Below are positions 56,223 to 64,000 of a DNA stretch of 64,000 nt, piece by piece. Both the position numbers and the translations under genes were made by a program. Each line of letters opens with the position of its first letter. The stretch's first letter is position 1. Source of the stretch: Gordonia alkaliphila (GTDB taxonomy: Bacteria; Actinomycetota; Actinomycetes; Mycobacteriales; Mycobacteriaceae); NCBI RefSeq assembly GCF_023017165.1, contig NZ_JALKBW010000001.1, positions 3,574,015 through 3,638,014 of the forward strand, given 5' to 3'. Under the pieces are notes generated by a model. The model had not been told where the DNA came from. It saw only the letters and a program-made list of their open reading frames with translations, and did no database searches.

Positions 56223-56977
56223 TGCCCGGACCCGGGCGTCGGCAGGCCCGACTGCTCGGTCCGCACCATGATCGCGGTGCACTCCTCGCACCGCACCACT
56301 TCGTCCTCGGCGGCCGCCGCGACCGCCGACAACGTGCGCGGATCCAGTTCCATCCGGCAGGCGCCGCACCGGCGCTGGCGCAGCAGACCCGCGCCGACCC
56401 GTCCTTGTTCACGCAGCCGGTCGTAGACGGCGAGCAGGTCGTCGGCCACCTCGTCGGCGATGGCGGCCCGACGGCTCAGGAACTCGGTGACGGTGTTCTC
56501 GGTGGTCGCGGTCGCGTGGTCGCGCGCGGTGACCGCTTCGGCGAGCAGCTCCCGGTGGTGCAGCACCGTGCCCTGCGCGCGCTCGGACTCCATGCCCAGC
56601 GCCTCCTGGCGCTCCATGATCTCCAGCAGGTCCGACTCGAGCACGTCGCGGCGCAACTCCAAGCCGCTCAGCTCGTGCTGCAGTTCGGCGAGCGCCTTGT
56701 GGCTGAGCAGACCCGAATCCAGCTGCGTCTGATCCCGTTTGGCGTGCTCGGTGATGCCGGTCAGCTCCTCGTCGGTGGCATCGTAGGTGCGCTGCATCTC
56801 GGCCACCGCGGCCTCGGCCCGGACGACGTCCTCCTCGGCCACCGCGAGCTGTTCGGTCACCTCCGCGACGCGCGCTGCCTCGGGCAGTTGCGTCAACTGA
56901 TGGCGGGCGCGGGCGAGCTCCGCGTCGAGATCGGCGAGGTCGAGCAGTCGGCGCTGCTGCGCGGGCGCGGCTTTCAT
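56219..56977 (-). CDS. Coiled-coil zinc-ribbon protein (Rv2229c-like)
   Basis: A 252-residue protein with an N-terminal helical hairpin of heptad-rich coiled coil (residues 5-180, rich in Leu, Glu, Arg) and a C-terminal zinc ribbon: RRCGACRMELD and VRCEECTAIMV give the four Cys ligands. The arrangement resembles the CT398/FlgZ-type nucleic-acid-associated proteins of the DUF164 family. ATG 56977 starts MKAAPAQQRRLLDL, 29 bases downstream of the NIF3 gene. The operon order (NIF3, Zn-ribbon, RNase H/phosphatase) is conserved in Mycobacteriales. Confidence 0.88.
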   Translation of the reverse strand: MKAAPAQQRRLLDLADLDAELARARHQLTQLPEAARVAEVTEQLAVAEEDVVRAEAAVAEMQRTYDATDEELTGITEHAKRDQTQLDSGLLSHKALAELQHELSGLELRRDVLESDLLEIMERQEALGMESERAQGTVLHHRELLAEAVTARDHATATTENTVTEFLSRRAAIADEVADDLLAVYDRLREQGRVGAGLLRQRRCGACRMELDPRTLSAVAAAAEDEVVRCEECTAIMVRTEQSGLPTPGSGQ

Positions 56978-57006
56978 GATTTCGGTCTCTCGTTAGGGCG
57001 TGCTGA

Positions 57007-58122
57007 TCAGGAGGGCACAACGTTGAAGGGATCGGTCGACGGTTGGAAAACCGTTGCCGGACAACCGAACTCGGTAAGCAGTTCGGCGGCGCCGGCACAC
57101 CACGGGAACTCGGTGGCCCAGTGACCGGCGTCGACCAGCGCCGGACTCCCGGCGCGCAGGGCTTCGTCCACCACATGATGCCGGAGGTCGCCGGTGAGGT
57201 ACACGTCGACGCCCGCGGCGGTGGCCGCACCGATCAACGAATCACCTGCGCCGCCGCAGACCGCGACCGTCTGCACGGTGGCATCCGGATCGCCGGCCGC
57301 CCGGATCGGCCACGCCGCCTGCGGCAGCACGGCCGCGGCGTGCGTGACGAACTCGCGCAACGACATCGGCGCGGCGAGACGACCGACGCGGCCCAGACCG
57401 ATGTCGCTGTCCAACGCGACCTGCGCGAAGACGTCGAACGCCGGTTCCTCGTACGGGTGGGCGTCCCGGAGTGCGGCGAGCACCGCCGCCCGCGCCGACT
57501 TCGGCGCCACCATCTCCAGTCGCTCCTCGTCGACCCGCGTCAACGCGCCGATCGCCCCGATCGCGGGCTGCGCTCGATCCATCGGGAGGTACTGTCCCGT
57601 ACCCACCACCGACCACATGCAGTCGCGGTAGTCGCCGAGCGCCCCGGCACCGGCTCGGAACATCGCCTCGGCGACCTGCTCGGCGTTGCCCTCCGGCACC
57701 ATCACCACCCACTTGTCCAGCGGCACAGTCGGTTCCGGCGCCAGCGGCACGCAGCGATGCAACCCGAGCGCGTCGGCCAAGGCATCCGAGACACCGCCCC
57801 GGACCTTGTCGGCGTTGGTGTGGGCCGAGTACAGGGCGCAGCCGCCCTTGATCAGCCGGTGCAGCAGCCGCCCCTTGGCGGTGTTCGCGGCCACCGTTTC
57901 CACCCCGCGCAACAGCAGCGGGTGGTGTGCCACGATCAGGTCCACGCCGTCGGCGAGCGCCTGGTCGACCACCGCATCGGTCACGTCGACGCAGACCAGC
58001 ACCGACGCGACCGGATCGGCCGGATCGCCGCACACGAGGCCGACGGCATCCCACGATTCGGCCAAGCGAGGTGGATAGGCACGGTCCAGGGCGTCGACCA
58101 CCTCGGCCAGATCTCTACTCAT
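57007..58122 (-). CDS. NIF3/YbgI-like dinuclear metal protein
   Basis: A 371-residue NIF3-family protein with a central insertion of the CutA-like type seen in Gram-positive members. The metal site is in [14 protein letters not shown] and [18 protein letters not shown], with more ligands in [14 protein letters not shown] and [12 protein letters not shown] 58122 has GGGAGAG five bases upstream. Older annotations call it GTP cyclohydrolase I type 2, but the function of the family is unsettled. It starts the three-gene operon towards the phosphatase. Corresponds to Rv2230c. Confidence 0.9.
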   Translation of the reverse strand: MSRDLAEVVDALDRAYPPRLAESWDAVGLVCGDPADPVASVLVCVDVTDAVVDQALADGVDLIVAHHPLLLRGVETVAANTAKGRLLHRLIKGGCALYSAHTNADKVRGGVSDALADALGLHRCVPLAPEPTVPLDKWVVMVPEGNAEQVAEAMFRAGAGALGDYRDCMWSVVGTGQYLPMDRAQPAIGAIGALTRVDEERLEMVAPKSARAAVLAALRDAHPYEEPAFDVFAQVALDSDIGLGRVGRLAAPMSLREFVTHAAAVLPQAAWPIRAAGDPDATVQTVAVCGGAGDSLIGAATAAGVDVYLTGDLRHHVVDEALRAGSPALVDAGHWATEFPWCAGAAELLTEFGCPATVFQPSTDPFNVVPS

Positions 58123-58216
58123 CGACACTCTCCCAACCATCCTGCATTGATCCATCCTGCCCCGCGGCGCCCGCCGTGGCGGCCGGTTGTGCCGAGCGTA
58201 CGGGCATCATGGACGG

Positions 58217-58900
58217 GTGACCGATGAGACCGCCCCCACCCGCCCCGACCCGGCCCACCCGAGCACGGTGCTGCTCGTCGACCTCGACGGCACCGTGACC
58301 GACAGTTACCTCGGGATCACCGCGTCGTTCCGCCATGCGATCGAGACGATGGGCGGCGTCGCACCGTCGGACGACTTCCTGGCCGGGATCGTCGGACCGC
58401 CGCTGCTGGACTCGATGCGCGCCTACGGCTTCCCGCCCGCCGACGCCGAGCGGGCCGTCCGGGCCTACCGCGAGCGCTACGACGTGCTCGGTTGGAAGGA
58501 GAACGCCGTATACCCGGGCATGACCGAACTCCTCGCCGATCTCGCGGCCGACGGGCGCACCCTGGCCATCGCCACGAGCAAGAACGAGAAGATGGCGCGC
58601 CGGATCCTCGAGCACTTCGGATTGACCGAACATTTCACCGTCATCGCGGGCGCCAGCGACGACAGCACACGCCGAAGTAAGGCACAGGTCATCGCTCGGG
58701 CGCTGAACGCACTAGACTTGGACCCGAACACCGCCCCGATCGTCATGATCGGCGACCGCTCACACGATGTCGTCGGCGCCGCCTCGTTCGGCCTCGACAC
58801 CATCGCTGTCGGCTGGGGATACGGTCGACCGGGGGAGGTCGACGAAGCCACGTGGACCGTGCAGACGGTCCCGCAACTGCGCGAGGTACTGGGTGTCTGA
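58217..58900 (+). CDS. HAD-superfamily hydrolase (PtkA-like)
   Basis: A 227-residue HAD hydrolase with motif I LVDLDGTVTDSYLG, motif II in IATSKNEKMA and motifs III/IV ending in MIGDRSHDVVGAASFGLDT. The orthologous M. tuberculosis PtkA (Rv2232), encoded next to ptpA, was reported to act as a protein-tyrosine kinase that phosphorylates PtpA, yet its fold is that of a phosphatase/phosphoglycolate phosphatase. Here it is shorter at the N-terminus. GTG 58217 overlaps nothing; its 3' end overlaps ptpA by eight bases. It is divergent from the NIF3 gene. Confidence 0.85.
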   Translation: MTDETAPTRPDPAHPSTVLLVDLDGTVTDSYLGITASFRHAIETMGGVAPSDDFLAGIVGPPLLDSMRAYGFPPADAERAVRAYRERYDVLGWKENAVYPGMTELLADLAADGRTLAIATSKNEKMARRILEHFGLTEHFTVIAGASDDSTRRSKAQVIARALNALDLDPNTAPIVMIGDRSHDVVGAASFGLDTIAVGWGYGRPGEVDEATWTVQTVPQLREVLGV

Positions 58901-59378
58901 CAACCCCGAAGAGCTGCACATCTGTTTCGTGTGCACCGGCAACATCTGCCGGTCGCCGATGGCCGAATCGATCGTCGCCTCGGCGATCGACGACGCCGGT
59001 CTCTCCGACCGGGTCACGGTCAGCAGCGCCGGAACCGGAGGCTGGCACGTCGGGGAGCCCGCGGACAATCGCGCCCGCACCGAACTGCTCGCACACGGCT
59101 ACAGCGACACGCACATCGCGGCGCAACTCGACTCGCGGCACCTGGCGGCGGACCTGCTGATCGCCATGGACTCCGGGCACGTCCGGGAACTCGCACGTAA
59201 ACGGCTCGGCGAACGCGTCCGCCTGCTGCGCAGCTTCGACCCGAACGCCGACGGCGACGACGTTCCGGATCCGTTCTACGGCGGCCCCGAGGACTTCGCC
59301 GGGGTGCGTCGGCAGATCGAGGCCGCGGCGCCCGGAATTGTGACCTGGGCCCGTGCCGAGCTGACCGCACGGGGCTGA
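58893..59378 (+). CDS. ptpA: Low-molecular-weight protein-tyrosine phosphatase
   Basis: A 161-residue LMW-PTP. The P-loop is VCTGNICRS with nucleophile C14 and R20, and the general acid Asp in DPNADGDDVPDPFYGG (DP motif). The GTG at 58893 overlaps the HAD gene by eight bases. The M. tuberculosis orthologue is secreted and blocks phagosome acidification; in this probably environmental organism an internal signalling role or another host interaction is equally possible. Confidence 0.93.
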   Translation: MSDNPEELHICFVCTGNICRSPMAESIVASAIDDAGLSDRVTVSSAGTGGWHVGEPADNRARTELLAHGYSDTHIAAQLDSRHLAADLLIAMDSGHVRELARKRLGERVRLLRSFDPNADGDDVPDPFYGGPEDFAGVRRQIEAAAPGIVTWARAELTARG

Positions 59379-59393
59379 TCGGCACCTGCTCGG

Positions 59394-59399
59394 TACCCT
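59394..59399 (+). promoter_or_regulatory. Putative -10 element, leaderless start of the SURF1 gene
   Basis: TACCCT, seven bases before GTG 59407. Confidence 0.45.
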
Positions 59400-59406
59400 G
59401 GGCACT

Positions 59407-60363
59407 GTGCAACTGCTGCGAACTTTCCTGCGCCCGGGGTGGATCCTGTCGACCGTCCTGGTCGGCATCTTCGTCGCACTCTGCTTCCTGATCCTGGCGC
59501 CGTGGCAGCTCGACAAGAACACCGACACCGAGCGCCGCAACAACCTGATCCGCAGCGCCACCGAGACCGCCGCCGTCCCCCTCGAGGAGCTCGTTCCGGT
59601 CGGCGGCACCCTCGACGACGCCGATCAGTGGCGCGAGGTGACCATGACCGGTCACTACCTCACCGATCAGCAGATCGTGATGCGGCTGCGGTCGGTGGCT
59701 CAGCGGCCGGCCGCCGAAGTGATGACCCCGTTCCAGATCGCGGGCACCGATCGGGTGGTCCTGGTGGATCGCGGCTGGGTTCGCCCCGAGGTCGACGGCG
59801 CGGTGATCCTGCCCAGCGCTCCGCCCGAGCAGGTGACCATTCACGCCCGACTCCACGATTCCGAGGGCACCAGCGTCGGCAAGGAGCCGCGCAGGGAGTC
59901 GTTGACCCCCGGCGACACCGGCGACAAGGTCCTCACCGCGTACACCACTGACACCGCCGCCCTCAGCGCCGCGTCGGGGCTCGCGCTCGAACCGTTCTAC
60001 GTCCAGCTGGTCCCCGATCAGCCCGGCGGTCTCGGTGCGATCGAGTTGCCGCAGCTGGAGTCCGGCCCCTACCTCGGCTACGGCCTGCAGTGGCTGGCGT
60101 TCGGCATCATGGCCCCGCTGGGCGTGGCCTACTTCGTCTGGGCCGAGGTCAAGCACCGTCGTGCACTGCGTCGCAACGACGACGGCACGCAAGCCCCCGC
60201 CGACGAGCCGACGGAATCCACGCGCAAGACCGAACGACGCCGCATCCGCGACGAGCTACGCCAGGCCAGCGGACCGGACCTCGCCGCACCAGCCGACCGC
60301 GGGGACGACGATGCAGCCGACGAGGACGTCGCGGCCAAGCTCGCCCGCCGCTACGGCCGCTGA
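59407..60363 (+). CDS. SURF1-family cytochrome oxidase assembly protein
   Basis: A 318-residue SURF1-like protein with the typical two-helix topology: first helix WILSTVLVGIFVALCFLILAPWQL (residues 11-34), an extracytoplasmic domain, and a second helix LAFGIMAPLGVAYFVWA near residues 225-245, followed by a cytoplasmic charged tail. It contains APWQLDKN and VLVDRGWVRPE as in the family. SURF1 helps insert heme a in the aa3 oxidase whose CtaC, CtaE and CtaF genes are 44-52 kb upstream. The Asp/Glu-rich tail beyond residue 260 is not conserved. Confidence 0.88.
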   Translation: MQLLRTFLRPGWILSTVLVGIFVALCFLILAPWQLDKNTDTERRNNLIRSATETAAVPLEELVPVGGTLDDADQWREVTMTGHYLTDQQIVMRLRSVAQRPAAEVMTPFQIAGTDRVVLVDRGWVRPEVDGAVILPSAPPEQVTIHARLHDSEGTSVGKEPRRESLTPGDTGDKVLTAYTTDTAALSAASGLALEPFYVQLVPDQPGGLGAIELPQLESGPYLGYGLQWLAFGIMAPLGVAYFVWAEVKHRRALRRNDDGTQAPADEPTESTRKTERRRIRDELRQASGPDLAAPADRGDDDAADEDVAAKLARRYGR

Positions 60364-60367
60364 GCCC

Positions 60368-61189
60368 ATGGCCAAAGCACCGAAACCCGAAGCCGGCAGC
60401 TTCGACATCTCCACCGGCACCGCCCAGTTGACCCCCGACGGCGTGGGCGGCTGGCTGCTGACCGTCAACGGCGCGCAGAGCAGCCACCTCGACCCCTTCG
60501 ATCCGACCACCCTCGAGTTCGAGTACATGCGTCAGATGGCCGCCGCCATCGCCGACGCGCACCCCGATCCGCAGACCCCGCTGCGGGTGCTGCACCTCGG
60601 CGCCGCCGCCTGCGCGCTACCCGCCGCCCTGGCGCACCGCTACCCGAAGTCACGGCACGTGGCCGTCGAGATCGACGCCGAACTGGCCCGATTGGCGCGC
60701 GAATGGTTCGACCTGCCGCGCGCTCCGCGCCTGCGGATCCGCGTCGGCGATGCGCGCGAGGTGGTCGAGTCGCTGACCGCGCACACCCGCGACCTCGTGA
60801 TCCGCGATGCCTTCGCCGAAGCGATCACCCCCGCCCACCTGATGACGGTCGAGTTCACCCGCGCGGTGGCCCGAGTCCTCGCACCCGGCGGACTGTATCT
60901 CGCCAACTGCGGAGATCGCCGCGACCTGAAGTCGGTGCGCCGCGAGATCGCCACCATCGGTGAGGTCTTCGGCAATGTCGAGCTGATCTCGGACCCGTCG
61001 ATGTTCAAGGGGCGGCGCAGCGGCAACATCGTCGTCGTCGCCGGCGAGGGCCCGATCCCGGATTCGGCCGCGCTGGAGCGGATCCTACGCAGTGACCCGG
61101 AGCCGTCGCGCCTGATGACCGGCGCCGCCGTCGGTGATTTCACGCGGCGCGCCGAGGTGCTGCGGGACGCCGAGGTTCAGAGCGGGTAG
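60368..61189 (+). CDS. Spermidine-synthase-like SAM-dependent protein
   Basis: A 273-residue Rossmann protein of the spermidine/spermine synthase-like group: motif I VLHLGAAACALPAALAHRY, VAVEIDAELARLAREWF and RLRIRVGDAREVVESL, then DLVIRDAFAEAITPAHL. The catalytic Asp pair of genuine SpeE is not fully conserved (VIRDAF in place of DSSDP), so this may be a methyltransferase or inactive polyamine synthase. ATG 60368, five bases after the SURF1 stop. The last 13 bases overlap the convergent lipase gene. Confidence 0.78.
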   Translation: MAKAPKPEAGSFDISTGTAQLTPDGVGGWLLTVNGAQSSHLDPFDPTTLEFEYMRQMAAAIADAHPDPQTPLRVLHLGAAACALPAALAHRYPKSRHVAVEIDAELARLAREWFDLPRAPRLRIRVGDAREVVESLTAHTRDLVIRDAFAEAITPAHLMTVEFTRAVARVLAPGGLYLANCGDRRDLKSVRREIATIGEVFGNVELISDPSMFKGRRSGNIVVVAGEGPIPDSAALERILRSDPEPSRLMTGAAVGDFTRRAEVLRDAEVQSG

Positions 61190-62052
61190 CCCACCGTGCA
61201 CCGCACCGGCGTCCGGGTACCGGCGAGCGTGTTGCGCACCTGGCCGCCGACCCAGCTGTCGTAGGGCAGTCCCACATGGCCGACGGTGTCGCGCGGGCAG
61301 TGGTCCTGCACCACCACGTTGCGCACGTTCGCCGCGGCGGGCAGGAACCCATTGGAGTACGGGGCGGAGACCTCGTCGTGGCGGGTCATGATCATCGTGT
61401 ACTCGATCGCCGGATGGGTTGGGCCCCAATCGTTCTCACCGGGTGCGCGGGCCGGCAGTCGATCGGTGATCGACCCCAGCTTCGAGACGCCCTTGTTCGA
61501 CGGCCCCAGGCCGATCAGGTGGCGGACCTGCGCGGCACGTCCCGGCAACTGCGTCATCAACTGGGCCACCGCGTTGCCCTGGGAGAAGCCGATCAGGTCC
61601 ACCTGGCGCGCACCGGTGCGCCGCAGGACGCCGTCGACGAAGGCGCCGACCTGTTCGGCCGACGTCTCCCGCTGAGCCAGGCCGCCGATCTGCGCACTCC
61701 AGCTGGTCTGCCCGTAGGTGAGGCTGTAGACGCAGAAGCCGCGGGTGGCCAGGGTCGGCGCCAGGTACTGCCAGGCCGACATCTGGTTCTGCGCCGTGCC
61801 GTGCAGCAGCACCACCGGCACCCGCTCGCTACGGCAGCCGGGCACGTTGGACCCCGGCGGGGACATCTGTGCGGGCTGCAGGTCGCCGGTCACCGAGGCG
61901 ACACCGGCGTCGGTGACCACCGGATAGGGCGGTGCGGCCGCGACTGCTCCCACGCCGGTCACCACACCGGTCACCGCCATCGCGACCGCACCGGCCCACG
62001 TCGACAGGCGGGTGAAGAACGATCGATCCGAGTGCGCCATGCCCTCCATCAT
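61177..62052 (-). CDS. Secreted lipase/esterase (alpha/beta hydrolase, EstA/class I.4-like)
   Basis: A 291-residue exported alpha/beta hydrolase. The signal peptide spans about residues 15-40 (AGAVAMAVTGVVTGVGAVAA). The oxyanion loop is VVLLHGTAQNQMSAW, the nucleophile IGFSQGNAVAQL, and Asp and His are likely in MTRHDEVSAPY and DTVGHVGLPYDS. Two cysteine pairs (PGCRSE/GFCVYS, and DHCPRD/VRCTVG) suggest disulfides. It is like the mycobacterial and Streptomyces triacylglycerol lipases. Start ATG 62052 has no clear ribosome site; ATG 62040 is an alternative. Confidence 0.85.
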   Translation of the reverse strand: MMEGMAHSDRSFFTRLSTWAGAVAMAVTGVVTGVGAVAAAPPYPVVTDAGVASVTGDLQPAQMSPPGSNVPGCRSERVPVVLLHGTAQNQMSAWQYLAPTLATRGFCVYSLTYGQTSWSAQIGGLAQRETSAEQVGAFVDGVLRRTGARQVDLIGFSQGNAVAQLMTQLPGRAAQVRHLIGLGPSNKGVSKLGSITDRLPARAPGENDWGPTHPAIEYTMIMTRHDEVSAPYSNGFLPAAANVRNVVVQDHCPRDTVGHVGLPYDSWVGGQVRNTLAGTRTPVRCTVGYPL

Positions 62053-62214
62053 CGCGTGCCCGACCCGACGTCGCCGCGAGACTGACGCAGTCGGTGGCCC
62101 CAGCACACCAAGCGCGTCAGTTTCGCGGGCGTGGTCGGCGCCTAGATGCACTCGCCGACTACTGGGTGACGCTCCGCGACGACACATGGAACAGCCCCGA
62201 GCACAGCCACGAAG

Positions 62215-62949
62215 TCAGGAGCCGATGTCAGCGGAAGGCACCCGCACAGGCAGACGCTCGACCTCGACGGCGTACTCGGGCTCGGCCAGGCGGGTCTGGA
62301 TCTCGGTGGCCAGCATCGTCAGCCGCACGTTGGCTTCGTCCACCACGCGCTGCAGGTCTCGATGGGATTCGGGCGTGTGCGCCACCTCCGCCTCCAACGA
62401 GGCATCCCGAATCACGTCGAGCGCCAACGCGATGTCGGCGATGTGCAGCAGGACGGTCTCGTTGGCCCCGCTCGACACCAGGAAGCCCGACCACCGGCCG
62501 AGCAGATCGGCCAGTCGGGACCGTTCGGCCAACAGCACCTGACGCAGGTCTTCCAGACCGTCCACGTAGGCGTCGCGATCGTCGTCGAACTCCGGCAACC
62601 GCAGGTTCCGCGGCACGATCAGCCCCCGAGAGAGTTCACTGTGCCGGTCGTCGGCGAGGGTCTGCAGGAATTCCGTGAACGCCAACCGGTTGACCGGCGC
62701 CCAGCGCCGAGCGGTGGACCGTGCCAGCACCTTGTCGAGCACGAGCACCGTGAGCAGGAAGGTCACGAAACCGGCGGCGAGACCGGAGAGGATCACCACT
62801 TCCTGCCAGATCGCCGAGGTCACGTCGAACCAGATGATGACGAAGACGACGAGGCCGATCAGAAGGCCGATGACGACGTTGATCAGTCGACTCCACACGC
62901 GCTGCCTGGACAACCCGCTACGCCCTTGTCTCACCCATGCTCCCCGCAC
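62215..62949 (-). CDS. Two-helix membrane protein with coiled-coil cytoplasmic domain
   Basis: A 244-residue protein with two adjacent N-terminal transmembrane helices (VVIGLLIGLVVFVIIWF and VVILSGLAAGFVTFLLTVLVL) and a long helical cytoplasmic part rich in Leu, Arg, Glu and Asp, likely a coiled coil (for example DLRQVLLAERSRLADLLG, HRDLQRVVDEANVRL). I do not recognise the family and no enzyme motif is visible. It could be a scaffold or sensor-like protein. The start might be later than 62949, because the first 17 residues are basic and lack a ribosome site. It lies between the lipase gene and tRNA-Val. Confidence 0.55.
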   Translation of the reverse strand: MRGAWVRQGRSGLSRQRVWSRLINVVIGLLIGLVVFVIIWFDVTSAIWQEVVILSGLAAGFVTFLLTVLVLDKVLARSTARRWAPVNRLAFTEFLQTLADDRHSELSRGLIVPRNLRLPEFDDDRDAYVDGLEDLRQVLLAERSRLADLLGRWSGFLVSSGANETVLLHIADIALALDVIRDASLEAEVAHTPESHRDLQRVVDEANVRLTMLATEIQTRLAEPEYAVEVERLPVRVPSADIGS

Positions 62950-63004
62950 GGCGACGACACCATAGCGCGAGCGTCGAGCGCAGCGTTCTTCCCTGGTCAG
63001 ACTG

Positions 63005-63076
63005 TGCGCGCAGTAGGGATCGAACCTACGACCGCTGGTGTGTAAAACCAGTGCTCTACCGCTGAGCTATACGCGC
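63005..63076 (-). tRNA. tRNA-Val, anticodon UAC
   Basis: A 72-base cloverleaf on the minus strand: acceptor GCGCGTA paired with TGCGCGC, D-arm TAGCTCAGCGGTAGAGCA, anticodon stem CTGGT/ACCAG with loop TTTACAC (anticodon TAC), and T-arm GTAGGTTCGATCCCTAC. The discriminator base is A, and CA follows, so CCA is added after transcription. Confidence 0.96.
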
Positions 63077-63249
63077 GTGCCGTCGTGGCGCACACCACTG
63101 ACTGTGGTGAAGATACCGCCCGCCACGACCCCCGCCCAAACCGACTCCTCCGCGGTGCCGCGATGCCGTCGGGCGCGCCGCACGAGAATCCCTCCGTTCG
63201 GGCCGTCGGAGAGTTAGCGTTGAGTCCCGAGTTCTCCAGGAGGCCCCCG

Positions 63250-64000
63250 ATGGTCACTTTCGTTCCCCGTCAGCCCGTCATCGACGCCCTGCGCGACCAG
63301 TGGGCCACCCTGGACGCCCTGGTCTCCGGATTCGACGACGACGAGTGGGCGGCGCCATCGGTCCTGCCCGGCTGGTCGGTGGCCGACATCATCGCCCACA
63401 TCACCGGCACCGAATGGTCGCTCACCGGCCGCGAGGTGGCCGCCACCCGCGACGTGGCCGCTCTCCCCCACGTGCACAATCCGATCGGCGAGCTCAACGA
63501 ACGCTGGCTCGACTACTACCGCGGTCGCACGCGCGACGATCTCATGGCCGACTTCCGCGACGTGACCGCGCAGCGGCTCACCGCACTCGACGGCATGACC
63601 GAACAGCAGTGGGACGCCGCGGGCTTCACCCCCGCCGGCTCGGACTCCTACGGTCGATTCATGCGGATCCGGGTCTTCGACTGCTGGGTGCACGAGGTCG
63701 ACATCCGCGACTCCCTCGGCCTCGGCGCCCCGGACGACCCGCTGCCGGCGACGTGTACGCGCAAGGAGATGGTCGCCTCGCTGCCGTTCATCATCGGCAA
63801 GAAGGCCAAGGTCCCGGCCGGGTCCGCGGTGACCGTCGACTTCACCGGCATCGCGCCGCGCGCCGTGCACATCGCGGTGGAGGATCGGGCGGCCGTGGTC
63901 CCCGAGCTCGACGGCCCGGCGGACGTGACCTTGCGCGTGGACCTGGCCGACTGCGCCGTCTCATCGGCGGTCGCACCACCGCCGATGCGACCGCCGTGCA
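63250..64000 (+). CDS. Maleylpyruvate isomerase family / mycothiol-dependent protein, 3' end outside window
   Basis: The gene runs off the right edge. ATG 63250 has AGGAGG upstream. The product opens with a DinB-like helical domain: LRDQWATLDALVSGFDDDEW, PSVLPGWSVADIIAHITGTE and RIRVFDCWVHEVDIRD with the three metal-ligand histidines, typical of the TIGR03083 mycothiol-dependent family. At 63955-63957 the frame shifts: the continuation RLIGGRTTADATAV appears one frame over and is repaired by one added C. This is one more single-base loss. Function of the individual family member is unknown; mycothiol-linked detoxification or isomerisation is likely. Confidence 0.8.
   Translation, partial: MVTFVPRQPVIDALRDQWATLDALVSGFDDDEWAAPSVLPGWSVADIIAHITGTEWSLTGREVAATRDVAALPHVHNPIGELNERWLDYYRGRTRDDLMADFRDVTAQRLTALDGMTEQQWDAAGFTPAGSDSYGRFMRIRVFDCWVHEVDIRDSLGLGAPDDPLPATCTRKEMVASLPFIIGKKAKVPAGSAVTVDFTGIAPRAVHIAVEDRAAVVPELDGPADVTLRVDLADCAVSSAVAPPPMRPPC

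Overview
The window is high-GC DNA from an actinobacterium of the order Mycobacteriales. The gene order matches the Mycobacterium tuberculosis block from Rv2190c to Rv2235 almost gene for gene: NlpC/P60 hydrolase, DnaQ-UvrC hybrid, trpD, ctaE-qcrCAB, ctaF/ctaC, asnB, adoK, HesB, glycerate kinase, cobT/cobS, ilvE, gcvT, pepB, dlaT, lipB/lipA, glnA1, glnE, glnA2, panB, CYTH/CHAD, Zn-ribbon, NIF3, ptkA/ptpA and SURF1. Other features point to a relative such as Gordonia rather than Mycobacterium: the siderophore ABC transporter, the flavin monooxygenases, the paired fluoride channels and the missing mycobacterial extras. The genus is an inference.

Layout. 1-3.2 kb: a truncated lipoprotein gene, two NlpC/P60 cell-wall hydrolases (the smaller one behind a c-di-AMP riboswitch) and a small Cys-rich protein. 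3.3-6.8 kb: DnaQ-UvrC hybrid, a stand-alone RAM domain, trpD. 7-11.4 kb: ctaE and qcrCAB of the respiratory supercomplex. 12-14.2 kb: an IS256-family (IS1081-like) element inside the wreck of an IS21-family element, where related genomes carry a DUF2561/mmpS3-type pair. 14.3-16 kb: ctaF-ctaC. 16-33 kb: conserved metabolic genes, including a decayed cobU, the lipoate genes and a dlaT whose frame is broken by single-base deletions. 33-36.4 kb: a short-chain dehydrogenase/patatin/flavin monooxygenase operon with the last two genes inactivated. 36.4-46.2 kb: nitrogen block (glnA1 with a GlnR box, glnE, glnA2) interrupted by twin fluoride channels, a trimethylamine-monooxygenase-like enzyme and an FKBP lipoprotein. 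46.4-53.6 kb: panB, a prolyl aminopeptidase, CYTH-CHAD, and an iron-regulated siderophore importer. 53.6-64 kb: RNB nuclease, RNase P RNA, phosphatase/Zn-ribbon/NIF3 operon, ptkA-ptpA, SURF1, a spermidine-synthase-like protein, a secreted lipase, tRNA-Val(UAC) and a truncated mycothiol-type maleylpyruvate-isomerase-family gene.

The genes work together in three main sets. QcrCAB, CtaC, CtaE, CtaF and SURF1 build the menaquinol-to-oxygen electron path. LipB, LipA, DlaT and GcvT make or use lipoyl groups. GlnA1, GlnE, GlnA2 and AsnB handle ammonia and glutamine. Many start codons have a TAnnnT hexamer 6-8 bases upstream and no Shine-Dalgarno sequence, which indicates extensive leaderless transcription.

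Caution on sequence quality: nine frameshifts (dlaT five, patatin three, last gene one) are all explained by loss of one base, mostly in C or G runs. That pattern resembles sequencing error. By contrast, in-frame stop substitutions in the 33-35 kb operon and the multi-site loss in cobU look like real decay. No CRISPR array, prophage or defence island is visible, and I did not find a clearly novel multi-gene system; the window is mostly core genome.
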